Assembly (NCBI GenBank): GCA_020633625.1
Contig: JACKDJ010000012.1
Location: 1-64,000, forward strand
Direction of reading: 5' to 3'
Length of the DNA stretch: 64,000 nucleotides
Source of the DNA: Myxococcales bacterium
Lineage (GTDB): Bacteria; Myxococcota_A; Bradymonadia; REDH01
Positions within the stretch are counted from its first letter, which is position 1. Every line of letters begins with the position of its first letter. This document shows positions 41,775 through 51,024 of the stretch, one piece after another. The translations under genes and the position numbers were made by a program. The notes under the pieces were generated by a model. It searched no databases. It worked only from the letters and a program-made list of their open reading frames with translations, and was not told the DNA's origin.

Positions 41775-43682
41775 ATGGTCCGTCGACTCGCTCTGGTCTC
41801 GCTGCTCGCACTTGCCGCCCCGTGCTGCCGATGCGGTGACACGGGCCCCGCTGCGTCGACCGACGGTTCTGGGGCGGGCGAAGGATCGGCGCCGCCGAGC
41901 GAGGGCTCCGCCGTCGAGGCGGCCGCGCCGGTGCCCGAGGGGCCGGACTGGTGCGCGCGCGGCTGGCGGCGTCTGAACGCGCCGCCGGTGCTGGTCGAGG
42001 GCACGCTGGACGTCGAGGCGACCCGGGCGACGCTCGCCACCGCCGAGCCGCCGGCCGTCCCTGCGACGCTCGTCGAGATCGCGGCCTCGGGGACGACCGG
42101 ACGTGCGCTGCTGCCGGAGCTCGAGGCCCTGATCTCTCCCGACTCGCTGGCAGTCTCCGAGGCGGTGTTTCGGGCGCTTCCGCACATCGACGAGGACGCC
42201 ACACTGCGCATCGGCGGCCGCGTCGCCGCAGACGCCGACGCGCCTCCGCCGCTTCGCTACATGGCTGCACAGTCGCTCGGTGCGCTCGGAGTTCCGGGCG
42301 TTGAGGCGCTGGGAGCGCTGTACGCTTCCACGGAGGACCCGCTGACGCGGACGGTCGCGCGGCGCGGTCTGGAGCGCGCGCGCGCCTATCCGCAGGCGCT
42401 GGTGAAGGCGACGTACTTTGGTGACGGCGCGTGCGCACAGGACATTGGCGCGGCGGACTGCCTGCCAGTCGTGCGCGCCATGCTCGCGGCCGACCCCACG
42501 GGCGCGCCGTGGCAGACCCCGACCGCGGAGGTGCTTCGGCGCGAGCGCGAGCTCATGACCGGGGTGCGAGACCCAGAGCCATGGCTCACTGCGCTCCGCG
42601 CACTCGCGCCCGAGAATCCGGCGCTCGTCGCCGACTCGGTCGTCCGGGTCGAGGGAGCAGGACCGATCCGCCGTGCGATCACGCCCGCCCTCGAGGTGGT
42701 GACCAACGGCCTTGTTGGCGCGAACGAGCGTCGGGGGCAGGTCGCCTGGCTGGCGGCCGCCGGCCACAGCCTCGAGCGCCAGCGCGATGAGATCGCGGCC
42801 GCGGCCGCAGCACACCGCGACGCGCTCGTCGGTCCGCTGCTCGACATCGTGGCGGTCGCTGCCGGCGCCGAGGTTCCCGCCTCGCGCGCGGCAGCGCTCG
42901 CGGCGCTCGCGGGCTCGGAGCGCGGCGTCACCGCCGACCTTGCGGCGCTCGCGGCGGCCCGCCTCGGCGGTGCCCGCGCGGTGCGTCCGCGCGGCGGTCG
43001 TCCATCGGCGGCCGTGCTGCGAGCAGCGGCCGCGACCGACGCGGAGATCTTTCTCGACGCCGCCCTCGATCCGGCGACGGACCTCGCGCTCGCCGCCGAC
43101 CTCGCGTCGATCTGGGGAGGCGGCCGCCGCGATGCGGTCACCGCCGCTCTCCTAGCCCGCGCGGAGCTAGACGAGGCCCGAGCGCTGGTGATCGCAGCAC
43201 GCGGCGCGGCTCCGTCGCCAGAGCTTGCGGCGCGCCTCGTCGGCGCGGCGTCGGTGTCGCCGATGACACCGGAGATCGCGGACTGGCTCGCCGCGTCAGG
43301 GCGCCAGCTCGACGTCGTTTCTGCGGGCCGCGCTGCGCTCTCTGCGCCGACAGCCGCCACGCGGCGGCGCGGCGTGCAGTGGCTCAACATCGTCTATGCG
43401 GACTACATGCGTTCGGCTCAGCCGATCCCGATCGTCAGCGGGCCAGAAGCGTTCCCGGCCCTCGTCGCGGCTGCCGGCCCGAGCGAGGTCGAGACCGCGT
43501 CGGGCCGCGACGCGCTCCTCTTCTTTGTGCTCGGGGTAGACTCACCGCTGCTGCCCATCGAGGAGGCCGTCCGCGCGGCGGAGCAGGCCCCCGCGGACAA
43601 CCCTGCGGGGATCGTCGCCGCGGCCGTCCTCAATGCGTCCTTCCTCGCCCAGTGTCTCGATCACATGAGCCAGAACCAATGA
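41775..43682 (+). CDS. Large secreted alpha-helical (HEAT-like) protein
   Basis: 635 residues from ATG 41775, with a strong Shine-Dalgarno (GGAAGGAGG, 41762-41770) four bases upstream; the frame further up overlaps hisS and is not credible. N-terminal signal (RLALVSLLALAAPCC) with Cys-Cys at the end, possibly lipid-modified, then acidic Ser/Gly/Ala linker and a long run of helix pairs resembling HEAT or TPR repeats (for example LALAADLASIWGGGRRDAV). No motif defines it. Its stop overlaps the M20 dipeptidase start (ATGA), so the two are made together. Confidence 0.65.
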   Translation: MVRRLALVSLLALAAPCCRCGDTGPAASTDGSGAGEGSAPPSEGSAVEAAAPVPEGPDWCARGWRRLNAPPVLVEGTLDVEATRATLATAEPPAVPATLVEIAASGTTGRALLPELEALISPDSLAVSEAVFRALPHIDEDATLRIGGRVAADADAPPPLRYMAAQSLGALGVPGVEALGALYASTEDPLTRTVARRGLERARAYPQALVKATYFGDGACAQDIGAADCLPVVRAMLAADPTGAPWQTPTAEVLRRERELMTGVRDPEPWLTALRALAPENPALVADSVVRVEGAGPIRRAITPALEVVTNGLVGANERRGQVAWLAAAGHSLERQRDEIAAAAAAHRDALVGPLLDIVAVAAGAEVPASRAAALAALAGSERGVTADLAALAAARLGGARAVRPRGGRPSAAVLRAAAATDAEIFLDAALDPATDLALAADLASIWGGGRRDAVTAALLARAELDEARALVIAARGAAPSPELAARLVGAASVSPMTPEIADWLAASGRQLDVVSAGRAALSAPTAATRRRGVQWLNIVYADYMRSAQPIPIVSGPEAFPALVAAAGPSEVETASGRDALLFFVLGVDSPLLPIEEAVRAAEQAPADNPAGIVAAAVLNASFLAQCLDHMSQNQ

Positions 43683-45043
43683 CCGTCGACGACTATCTCG
43701 AGCAGCACCGCGGAGCTCACCTCGAGGAGCTCTTCTCCCTTCTTCGCATCCCGAGCGTCTCGACCGACCCGGCGCACCGCGGCGACGTCGCCCAGGCCGC
43801 GGAGTTCGTCGCCGAGCGCCTCCGCGCGTTGGGGTTCGACACCGAGATCGCCCCCACGGCCGGGCACCCCATCGTCTACGCCGAGCGGCTGGACGCGCCA
43901 GCGGGGGCGCCGACCGTGCTCATCTACGGTCACTACGACGTGCAGCCTCCCGACCCGCTCGACGAGTGGCGCAACCCGCCGTTCGAGCCGACGCTCGAGA
44001 ACGGCAACATCGTCGCGCGCGGCGCCACCGACGATAAGGGGCAGATGTACTGCCACATCAAGGGGGCCGAGGCCGTCCTTGCGGCGACTGGTGGCCTCCC
44101 GGTCAACGTGAAGTTCCTCATCGAGGGCGAGGAGGAGGTCGGCAGCCCGAACCTCGAGCCGTTCCTGCGAGCCAACAAGGATCGCCTGAGCGCCGACGCC
44201 GTCGTCATCAGCGACACGTCGATGTACGGGCCGGGCCGACCTGCGATCACGTGGGGGCTGCGCGGGCTCGCCTATGTCGAGGTCCACGTGCGTGGACCGT
44301 CACACGACCTCCACAGCGGGCTTTACGGCGGTGGCGTTCGGAACCCGATAAACGCGCTCGCCGCGATGATCGCGACGCTCCACGACGAGCACGGGCGCGT
44401 CGCGATCCCCGGGTTCTACGACGCCGTCCTTCCGCTCTCCGACGAGGAGCGCGCAGAGACCGCCGCACTCGGCCACGACGAGGACGCCTTCCGAGCCGAA
44501 GTTGGCGTGTCGGTGTCTCCGGGCGAGGAAGGGTACTCGGTGCTCGAGCGCATCTCGGCGCGGCCGACGCTGGATTGCAACGGCATCTGGGGCGGCTTCA
44601 CCGGCGCCGGCGCCAAGACGGTGCTCCCTGCCCAGGCTCACGCCAAGCTGTCGTGCCGGCTGGTGCCGGATCAGTCGCCCGCGCAGATCGTCGCGCTGCT
44701 CCGCGCCCACTTTGCCGCGGTGTGTCCGTCGGGCGTGACGGTCGAGGTCGAGGACCACCACGGAGGGATCCCGTTCCTGGTCGACCGCGGTGCCCCTGCT
44801 CTGGGCGCGGCGCGCCGTGCTCTGGGCCGGGTGTGGGGCGTCGAGCCAGTGATGATCCGCGGAGGCGGGAGCATCCCGATCGTCGCGAGCTTCAAGTCGG
44901 TGCTTGGGCTCGACTCGGTGCTGATGGGCTTCGGGCTCGCCGACGATCGGCTGCACAGCCCGAACGAGAAGTTTGGGCTCGACAACTACTACGCCGGCAT
45001 CCGCGCCAGCGCGTACATGCTCGAAGAGCTCGCCCGCGGCTGA
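43679..45043 (+). CDS. M20-family dipeptidase/carboxypeptidase
   Basis: 454 residues from ATG 43679. Metal-site strings: IYGHYDVQPPDPLDEWRNPPFEP, RGATDDKGQM (bridging Asp), FLIEGEEEVGSPN (catalytic Glu pair), later SDTSMYGPGRP and the C-terminal HSPNEKFGLDNY. A dimerisation lid domain lies between. It fits the M20 group (DUG1/CNDP type) that cleaves dipeptides using two zinc ions. No signal peptide, so it is cytoplasmic, although the coupled upstream gene encodes an exported protein. It converges on the kinase gene at 45095. Confidence 0.92.
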   Translation: MTVDDYLEQHRGAHLEELFSLLRIPSVSTDPAHRGDVAQAAEFVAERLRALGFDTEIAPTAGHPIVYAERLDAPAGAPTVLIYGHYDVQPPDPLDEWRNPPFEPTLENGNIVARGATDDKGQMYCHIKGAEAVLAATGGLPVNVKFLIEGEEEVGSPNLEPFLRANKDRLSADAVVISDTSMYGPGRPAITWGLRGLAYVEVHVRGPSHDLHSGLYGGGVRNPINALAAMIATLHDEHGRVAIPGFYDAVLPLSDEERAETAALGHDEDAFRAEVGVSVSPGEEGYSVLERISARPTLDCNGIWGGFTGAGAKTVLPAQAHAKLSCRLVPDQSPAQIVALLRAHFAAVCPSGVTVEVEDHHGGIPFLVDRGAPALGAARRALGRVWGVEPVMIRGGGSIPIVASFKSVLGLDSVLMGFGLADDRLHSPNEKFGLDNYYAGIRASAYMLEELARG

Positions 45044-45094
45044 GTCGGGCGGGCGTCCGCGGGCAGGGGCGAGGTCGCACCCCGCGTGCGCTTC

Positions 45095-46483
45095 TCAGCC
45101 GCGCTGGACGATCGCGGCTGGTGTGGCCTCGAGCTGCGACGTCGGGTGGTTGCCGCCGCGCTTCACGTAGACGAGCGTCGCGAGCACCATGAGCAGGATC
45201 ACGACGAGTCCAGCGATGACGAAGTAGAGCATCGTCATCTGTTCGCGCGTTGGTCCGTCGACCGGTGCGGGCAGCGGCGCAGGCGCCGGTGCGGGCGCAG
45301 GCGTAGGCAGCGGTCGAGCGCCGGACTGGCTTGCGGGGCTCGGGAGCGATGGCGGAACGGACGGGGTCTCGCCACGGACGCGCACGCCGCGGGCGCCATC
45401 GGGGATCGCCTCGCGGCGGGCCTGCGCGGCGCGAGACACCTCGAGGACGAGAGACAGCTGCGACGCGTCGAGGACTGTCGTCTTCGTCGCTGCCCCGCCG
45501 GCGAGCTCCTGCTCGAGGTCCTCGAGATCCGACAGGAACGCCATGGCGGTCGGGTAGCGCACGGCGGGGTTCTTATCGAGCGCCTTGGCGATGATCGCGT
45601 CGAACTTCGGCGGGATTGCGTGGCGCGCGACGCGAGTCGGCGGCTGGTGCGCGTCGTAGACGTGGGCCGCGAGGATGGCGACGGCGGTAGAGGAGTGGAA
45701 CGGCACGACGCCGGTGAGCATCTCGTAGAGGATGATGCCCATCGAGTAGACGTCGGACCGCCCGTCGAGCTCCTTGGCCTGCGCCTGCTCGGGGCTCAGG
45801 TACTCGGGCGTCCCATAGACGACGCCGGCCTGGGTCAGCTTCTGGTTCTTGGCGCCGTCGGACTCGGTGACCTTGGCGATGCCGAAGTCGAGGATCTTCA
45901 CGAACTCCCGCACGTCGCGGAAGTTGGTGAGCATGATGTTGTCGGGCTTCAGGTCGCGGTGGACGATGCCGAGTTCGTGCGCTTCGGTCAGGGCGTGGAG
46001 GCACTGGCGCATGATCGAGATCGCGCGCAGCGGCTCGATGTGTCCCTCGCGCTCGATCACGTCGCGGAGCGAGCGTCCCTCGACGAACTCCATCGCGAGG
46101 AAGATGAGTTGGTCGGGGGTGTGGCCGAAGATGAAGACCCGAATGATGTTCGGGTGCGTCAGCTTGCAGATCACCTTCGCTTCGCGGTTGAACCGCTTGA
46201 CCAGCTCGTCGTTCTGCGCCGCGTGGGCGTGCAGGACCTTGATCGCGATCCGCTGCTCGATCGAGCGGTTCTCGGCCATGTAGACGGCGCCCATGCCGCC
46301 TTCACCGAGCTTCTTGGTGATCTCGTAGTCCCCGAAGATCTTGGTTCCGATGAGCGGGTCGTCGGGCTCTTCGGGCGCTACATGGGCGCCGCTGGCCTCG
46401 ATCGGGACGAGGCCGGCGCCATCTGCGGGGCAGAACAGCACGTCGTCGTCGTATCGCTTGCCGCAGACGGGGCAGCCCTTCAT
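45095..46483 (-). CDS. Ser/Thr protein kinase with zinc ribbon and transmembrane helix
   Basis: 462 residues from ATG 46483. The first 20 residues hold a short zinc-ribbon-like Cys set (CPVCGKRYDDDVLFCPADG). The kinase domain shows GEGGMGAVY, AIKVL, HRDLKPDN, LDFG and TPEYLSPEQ, all active. About 100 residues of Ala/Pro-rich linker follow, then one transmembrane helix (LYFVIAGLVVILLMVLATLVYV) and a short outside tail. The layout, kinase inside and Pro-rich linker to a membrane anchor, is typical of myxobacterial Pkn proteins. A double-FHA gene lies 157 bases upstream on the same strand and may be its partner. Confidence 0.92.
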   Translation of the reverse strand: MKGCPVCGKRYDDDVLFCPADGAGLVPIEASGAHVAPEEPDDPLIGTKIFGDYEITKKLGEGGMGAVYMAENRSIEQRIAIKVLHAHAAQNDELVKRFNREAKVICKLTHPNIIRVFIFGHTPDQLIFLAMEFVEGRSLRDVIEREGHIEPLRAISIMRQCLHALTEAHELGIVHRDLKPDNIMLTNFRDVREFVKILDFGIAKVTESDGAKNQKLTQAGVVYGTPEYLSPEQAQAKELDGRSDVYSMGIILYEMLTGVVPFHSSTAVAILAAHVYDAHQPPTRVARHAIPPKFDAIIAKALDKNPAVRYPTAMAFLSDLEDLEQELAGGAATKTTVLDASQLSLVLEVSRAAQARREAIPDGARGVRVRGETPSVPPSLPSPASQSGARPLPTPAPAPAPAPLPAPVDGPTREQMTMLYFVIAGLVVILLMVLATLVYVKRGGNHPTSQLEATPAAIVQRG

Positions 46484-46640
46484 GTGCGCTTCTCGGGGTG
46501 TCTCACGGAGGTCGCGACACGGGCTGCACCGGCTCGGACACCGGCAACGCTCGTCTCTCCGCGCGCGGCCAGAGAGATAGTGCACGAATGGCGGCGAGAT
46601 GTCGAGCAGTCCCGCCCTTCGCCGCGCGCCGCGCCGTGTC

Positions 46641-47657
46641 TCAGTACTCGATCCGGAAGAGCTGCTGACCCAGGAAGATGAAGTCGCCCGGGCCCAGCGC
46701 CCGCCGCTCCCAGATCTTCACCCAGGTCCCGTTCGAGCTGTTCAGGTCGACCAGGTAGTAGTTCCCGTCTTCGCGCGGGAAGATCTGCGCGTGCCGCCCC
46801 GACATGAACTTGTCGCGCGGGAACACGATGTCGCCCTTCTCTCGACCTACGATCGCTCCCGACTCGTGCAGGCAGAACACGTTCTGGATCACGCCGCCGA
46901 TCCCGACCTGCAGCAGCTTGAACTGTCCACCCGGAGGCGGCGAGCCCATGTAGCGGGTCCCGTCGCTCGACCGAGCCTTCGGCACGATCGAGTGCTCGAA
47001 CTTCTCGAACCGGAGCACCTGACGACCCATCAAGAACGTGTCGCCCGGTGTCAGCCGCACCTCGTCTCGCAGCTTCACGTACGTGCCGTTCAGCGAGTAG
47101 AGGTCCTCGATATAGACGCGGCGACCCTCGACCGTGAGCCGCGCGTGCTTCGGAGAGAGGAACGCGTCTGTCGGGAACCGGACGTCGCCGGCCCGGCCCA
47201 CCACGTTGTCGGCGAACGACAGATCGACGCGCGCACCGTCCGTCCCGTCCTCGTTGATCGCCACCAGCGACACGGGGATCTGCGTCGGCACGCGGTATGC
47301 GTCGCTCGGCCCGCGCGACGAACCCGAGAGCTGGTTGCCGCACTCCCCACAGAACTTGCTCGTGGGTGGGTTCGGCGCGCCACACGTTGGACACGGGGTG
47401 TCCGCCGCGACCGGTGGAGGCTCCGCCGCCTTCCGCGCGTTCAGCGCCTCGAGGTCCTCGACCGCCGCTGCCGAAGCGCGGCGCCCGTTCGCGCCGTCCG
47501 TAGGCTTGGGCACCACCGCGATCGCGGGCTCCGGCAGCTCTTGCAGCACATAGGACGGCCGCGCCGCATCGTCGCCTCGGGCGCGACCACCGTAGTCCTC
47601 GCCGCTCAGTGCGCCGAGAACGAGGTCCTCTAGGCTCTTCGGGTCCGTCTGGCTCAT
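46641..47657 (-). CDS. Double FHA-domain protein with zinc ribbon
   Basis: 338 residues from ATG 47657. A linker with a zinc-ribbon (CPTCGAPNPPTSKFCGECG) precedes two FHA domains: the first at about 140-220 (FPTDAFLSPKHARL, DLYSLNGTYVKL), the second at about 245-335 (GREKGDIVFPRDKFMSGRHAQIF, DLNSSNGTWVKI). Both keep the Ser/Arg/His/Asn residues for phosphothreonine binding. It sits directly upstream of the Ser/Thr kinase gene, so it is a likely substrate or adaptor of that kinase. No signal peptide; cytoplasmic. Confidence 0.88.
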   Translation of the reverse strand: MSQTDPKSLEDLVLGALSGEDYGGRARGDDAARPSYVLQELPEPAIAVVPKPTDGANGRRASAAAVEDLEALNARKAAEPPPVAADTPCPTCGAPNPPTSKFCGECGNQLSGSSRGPSDAYRVPTQIPVSLVAINEDGTDGARVDLSFADNVVGRAGDVRFPTDAFLSPKHARLTVEGRRVYIEDLYSLNGTYVKLRDEVRLTPGDTFLMGRQVLRFEKFEHSIVPKARSSDGTRYMGSPPPGGQFKLLQVGIGGVIQNVFCLHESGAIVGREKGDIVFPRDKFMSGRHAQIFPREDGNYYLVDLNSSNGTWVKIWERRALGPGDFIFLGQQLFRIEY

Positions 47658-47735
47658 CGCGTCTCGGGGAGACCGCCTCCATTCTACGCGAGGCACTATA
47701 CCCATGCCCCGCCGCGCCTCAAGCTTCCCGCGCCC

Positions 47736-48533
47736 CTAGCGCACCTCGACCGCGACGGAGGCCACGGACCCAGCTCCGAACCAGCTCGCGCTTCCGAGCC
47801 CCGACGACGCCTGAGACAGCGTCAGCCCCGTGACCTCGATCGTGTAGGTCCCTGCCTCCGGAAACGCCGACCCCGGCACCTCGAAGAGCGGTCCCTGGAC
47901 CGCTCGGAGACGCGCCTGCAATCCCGCGACGTCGTCCAGGCCCATCGACCCCGCTGAGCTGTACGTCTCGTTGGATCCCGACAGCACCCGCACCAGCGCG
48001 CCGTCGCCGACGTCGTCGAGCTCCACCTCGACCGCCTCGCCCGCAAAGCGGATCGGCTGCTCGACGACCGAGACTCCTACCCGCGTCCCGGGTGCCGTGA
48101 CCGAACCGGTTGCCGCCTGGATCGCGCCGTCCTCGTCGAGCCAGTCGAACGCGAACGTGTACGTCGCGCCGGGAGTCCAGGTCAGCGCCGCCGCGCGCGC
48201 CGACGACGCCCCGAACACCCCCACCGCGTCGCCGGTCCCCAGCGGCACTGTCGCCTGACCCACCACGAGCCGCGGAGACTCGATACCCGTCGCGTACCGC
48301 GGCGTCGAACCGAGGACGACCACGTCTAGCCGCGCCGACGTCGTGGCGCCGGCGACCACGATCGAGCCGAACGCGCTCGGGCCCGTCGTCGTCGTCGTCG
48401 TTGTGCCGCCGTCGCGGCCTCCCCGAGTCGTCGGCGCGGTCCCGTTTCCGAGCAGCTCCTCACAGGCAGACGCGCCGACCGCGCAGGCCAGCAGCGCCGC
48501 GCCGACGCTGAGCCGCGCAGCCGCGCGCCTCAC
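47736..48533 (-). CDS. Lipoprotein of unknown function
   Basis: 265 residues. Signal peptide with a weak lipobox (GASACEELL), a Thr-rich low-complexity stretch (residues about 38-50), and a strand-rich mature domain. ATG 48533 overlaps the stop of the IgGFc-binding-type gene (ATGA), so the two are probably co-translated. The mature part repeats short Val/Thr-rich strands and resembles nothing I can name. Probably outer-membrane or surface-linked. Confidence 0.55.
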   Translation of the reverse strand: MRRAAARLSVGAALLACAVGASACEELLGNGTAPTTRGGRDGGTTTTTTTGPSAFGSIVVAGATTSARLDVVVLGSTPRYATGIESPRLVVGQATVPLGTGDAVGVFGASSARAAALTWTPGATYTFAFDWLDEDGAIQAATGSVTAPGTRVGVSVVEQPIRFAGEAVEVELDDVGDGALVRVLSGSNETYSSAGSMGLDDVAGLQARLRAVQGPLFEVPGSAFPEAGTYTIEVTGLTLSQASSGLGSASWFGAGSVASVAVEVR

Positions 48534-50521
48534 AGCGCGTCGAGGTTCAGGCCGCCCGGATACGCGTACGACACGTCACAGTCGTAGCCGTACGCATACA
48601 GCCCGATCGGCTCCGACGCCGACACCGCGTGCACCCCCGCGTTCGCCGGGAACCGCACCACCTCCCACACCCCGATCCGGCTGCGCGCGGCCGTCACCTC
48701 GACGCTGTCGACGCGGATCACGGTGCCGGGAGGCCCGACCGCCGTCATGAAGTTCTGCTCGTATTGCGCGGGCGTCAGCACGATGTAGTCGGAGCGGAAC
48801 TGTGCTGTCGGCACGTTAACGAGGAACGCCGGGTCGCCGATGCCGGACCCCGAGTCGCACGTCCGCGGGATCGCGCACCCCGACGTGTCGGGGACGAAGC
48901 CGTCGTCGGAGCACCCGTGGTCCGGACCCGGGTACGACGAGCCGACCATGAACTGCGCCAGCGTGATCGGCCGGTCCGCGAAGAGCACGAAGTCGTCGGC
49001 GGTGACGAACTCCACGACCTCGCCGATCGACACGGTGCGTCCGTTCACGCCGGGGATCGGCGGGCTGGTCTGAAGCGTCGTCGCCGCCTCCGAGGCCACG
49101 ACCCGCCACACATCCGGCTCGGTGCCGCGCGGCCGGAACTTCGCGCCGACGAACTCGCGGCCCCACGTCGAGACCGGCATCAGCTGCTCCTCGAGGTGGT
49201 CGCAGTACGGCACCCCGAGCGGGACGTTCGCGCACTCGGACCCCGCGAACACGGCGACCGGATGGTCGCTCGTGATGCGCATCCCCGAGAGATCCGCGCC
49301 CTCGTTCGCGAGCCCCTGGAACGACAGCACCTCGCCTTGCGCCAGCGTGAAGCGAGACTCGACGTTCGGCTCGAGGGCCGGCACACCCCCGCCGGCGTCC
49401 GTGCGCTGCGGGCTGGTCACCGCCACCGACGTCGTCCCCTCGCTCACCGCGATGATCGCCACGAACGTCTGCAGGCCCGCCGCCTGCGACGGCCACGACG
49501 CGACGAGGTACTCGGACCCGACGCTCGTCGAAGGCAGCAGCAACGACGCGTCGTTCGAGAAGACGCCGACGTTGTTGAGCGGGTTGAACTGGTGAACCGT
49601 CACCGGGCCGGTCGACTCGACGCGATACGCCAGCGCGCGCTGCCCGGTCCCGTCGATGTTCGCGGTCGGCAGCTCGAACGTCTCGAGCGCTCGCGGCGCG
49701 ATCGCGCGCTCCACGGGCGCCGACAGGTTGCCGCCCGTGATCCGCACGTCGACCGGGTTGCTCGTGGCGTTCGAGACGGTCACGGCGAACTGCGCCTCGT
49801 CTGCGCCGGTGCTGAGGCCGTCGCCGCCGATGTTGTCGAGGTCTGCCGCGTAGAAGCTGCAGCCCAGGTAGGTCTTTCCGTCACCGGCGCACGGATCGAC
49901 GCACTGGCCCGCGTTGCAGCCGAGCTCGCACTCCTGCACGAGCGTCTCAGCGGTCCCTTCGGGGTTGCACTGGATGATGCTCGCGCCGTCGCAGCGGCGC
50001 GCGCTCGGCGCGCAGACCTGGTCTGTGCACTCCCCGTCGAAGCAGTTCGGGGTGGCAGCGGGGCAGGGTGAGATCGTGAACCCGGTCCCGTCTGCGCCGC
50101 AGAGCCGCAGTGCAGTCGGGGAGTCGCAGCGCAGCACGGCGCCCGGCACGCAGTCCCCGGTTGCGGGCGCGCACGCGCCGTCGGCGCATGTCTCGCCGGC
50201 CCCACACGGGACGCTGCTCGTCGACTGCCCGTCTTCGGCGCAGACCGCGCGCGTCGTCGGGTCCGCACAGGTGGCCGTGCCCGGCAGGCACACGAGCCCG
50301 CTGACGTCGGCGCCGGCGTCGGTCTCCACGCCGCCGCCTGTGTCTCGGCCGCCGGTCCGGTCGTCGTCGACGCAGACGCCGCGCTCGTTGATCAGCTGTC
50401 CCGCCGGGCAGCCCGTCTGAATGGCGACGCCGTCGTCGCCGCAGCCCCCCACGAGGGCTGCCGCTGCCGCTCCGAACACCATCACGCCGAGCGCTCTTCG
50501 ACTCGAACCAAGAATCGCCAT
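48530..50521 (-). CDS. IgGFc-binding-domain-type surface lipoprotein
   Basis: 663 residues from ATG 50521. Signal peptide and lipobox (AALVGGC). The first 250 residues are Cys-rich with short repeats (for example GETCADGACAP, FDGECTDQVCAP). The rest follows the IgGFc-binding N-terminal domain (PF17517 style): strand-rich segments HQFNPLNNV, LLLPSTSVGSEYLVASWP, DHPVAVFAGSECANVP, EQLMPVSTWGREFVGAKF. In bacteria the domain is found in large extracellular proteins, often in myxobacteria. The true ligand is unknown. The downstream lipoprotein overlaps by four bases. Confidence 0.75.
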   Translation of the reverse strand: MAILGSSRRALGVMVFGAAAAALVGGCGDDGVAIQTGCPAGQLINERGVCVDDDRTGGRDTGGGVETDAGADVSGLVCLPGTATCADPTTRAVCAEDGQSTSSVPCGAGETCADGACAPATGDCVPGAVLRCDSPTALRLCGADGTGFTISPCPAATPNCFDGECTDQVCAPSARRCDGASIIQCNPEGTAETLVQECELGCNAGQCVDPCAGDGKTYLGCSFYAADLDNIGGDGLSTGADEAQFAVTVSNATSNPVDVRITGGNLSAPVERAIAPRALETFELPTANIDGTGQRALAYRVESTGPVTVHQFNPLNNVGVFSNDASLLLPSTSVGSEYLVASWPSQAAGLQTFVAIIAVSEGTTSVAVTSPQRTDAGGGVPALEPNVESRFTLAQGEVLSFQGLANEGADLSGMRITSDHPVAVFAGSECANVPLGVPYCDHLEEQLMPVSTWGREFVGAKFRPRGTEPDVWRVVASEAATTLQTSPPIPGVNGRTVSIGEVVEFVTADDFVLFADRPITLAQFMVGSSYPGPDHGCSDDGFVPDTSGCAIPRTCDSGSGIGDPAFLVNVPTAQFRSDYIVLTPAQYEQNFMTAVGPPGTVIRVDSVEVTAARSRIGVWEVVRFPANAGVHAVSASEPIGLYAYGYDCDVSYAYPGGLNLDAL

Positions 50522-50623
50522 CTGTGCCTGCTCTTCTGCGGATCTACGTGCCGAATCCACTACCCTCGTTCCGCGCCCGACGCCACACCGTGCCGATCCC
50601 ATGCCGAGACACCGGGTTCAGCG

Positions 50624-50651
50624 TTGACAGGCGGCGCGCGCGAGGTAGTAA
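50624..50651 (+). promoter_or_regulatory. Predicted promoter of the HU/IHF gene
   Basis: TTGACA (50624-50629, perfect -35), 16-base spacer, TAGTAA (50646-50651), 32 bases before ATG 50683. Same -35, spacing and TAG-type -10 as the pyrG promoter. Confidence 0.5.
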
Positions 50652-50682
50652 CGCGGGTCCGACGTCGACAGAGGGTGACCGC

Positions 50683-50985
50683 ATGACCGGCACGATGACC
50701 AAGAGCGAGTTGATCGAGCAGCTCGCGACTCGCACCGACCTCCCCAAGAAGCGCGCCGAAGACGCAGTCAACTGCGTCTTCGATGTCCTCGCCAAGGCGC
50801 TCGCCCAGGGCGCACGGATCGAGATCCGCGGCTTCGGCTCCTTCTCCCTCAAGGAGCACCGAGCCTACGTCGGGCGCAACCCGAAGACCGGCGAAGAGGT
50901 CCCCGTCGAGGAGAAGCACTCGATCCACTTCAAGGTGGGCAAGCAGCTCCGCGAGCTCGTCGATCAGCTCCCCGATCCCGGCTGA
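50683..50985 (+). CDS. HU/IHF-family DNA-binding protein
   Basis: 100 residues (ATG 50683; ATG 50695 is the alternative). The histone-like fold is clear: MTKSELIEQLATRTDLPKKRAEDAVNCVFDVL, GARIEIRGFGSFSLKEHRAYVGRNPKTGEEVPV, and a C-terminal helix. The DNA-minor-groove arm carries RNPKTGEEV. The residues after the arm and the position of Gly/Phe fit IHF-beta or HU; the two cannot be told apart here. It organises the chromosome and assists bending at promoters, including sigma-54 ones. Confidence 0.9.
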   Translation: MTGTMTKSELIEQLATRTDLPKKRAEDAVNCVFDVLAKALAQGARIEIRGFGSFSLKEHRAYVGRNPKTGEEVPVEEKHSIHFKVGKQLRELVDQLPDPG

Positions 50986-51024
50986 CGTCGCCGCTGCCGC
51001 GGCCCGGGACAGGGCGCGCGCCGC

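Noticed and set aside
45086..46681. A 531-codon plus-strand frame opposite the Ser/Thr kinase
   Set aside because: Shadow frame; Arg/Asp/Val/His-rich with no credible motif. The kinase motifs are on the minus strand.
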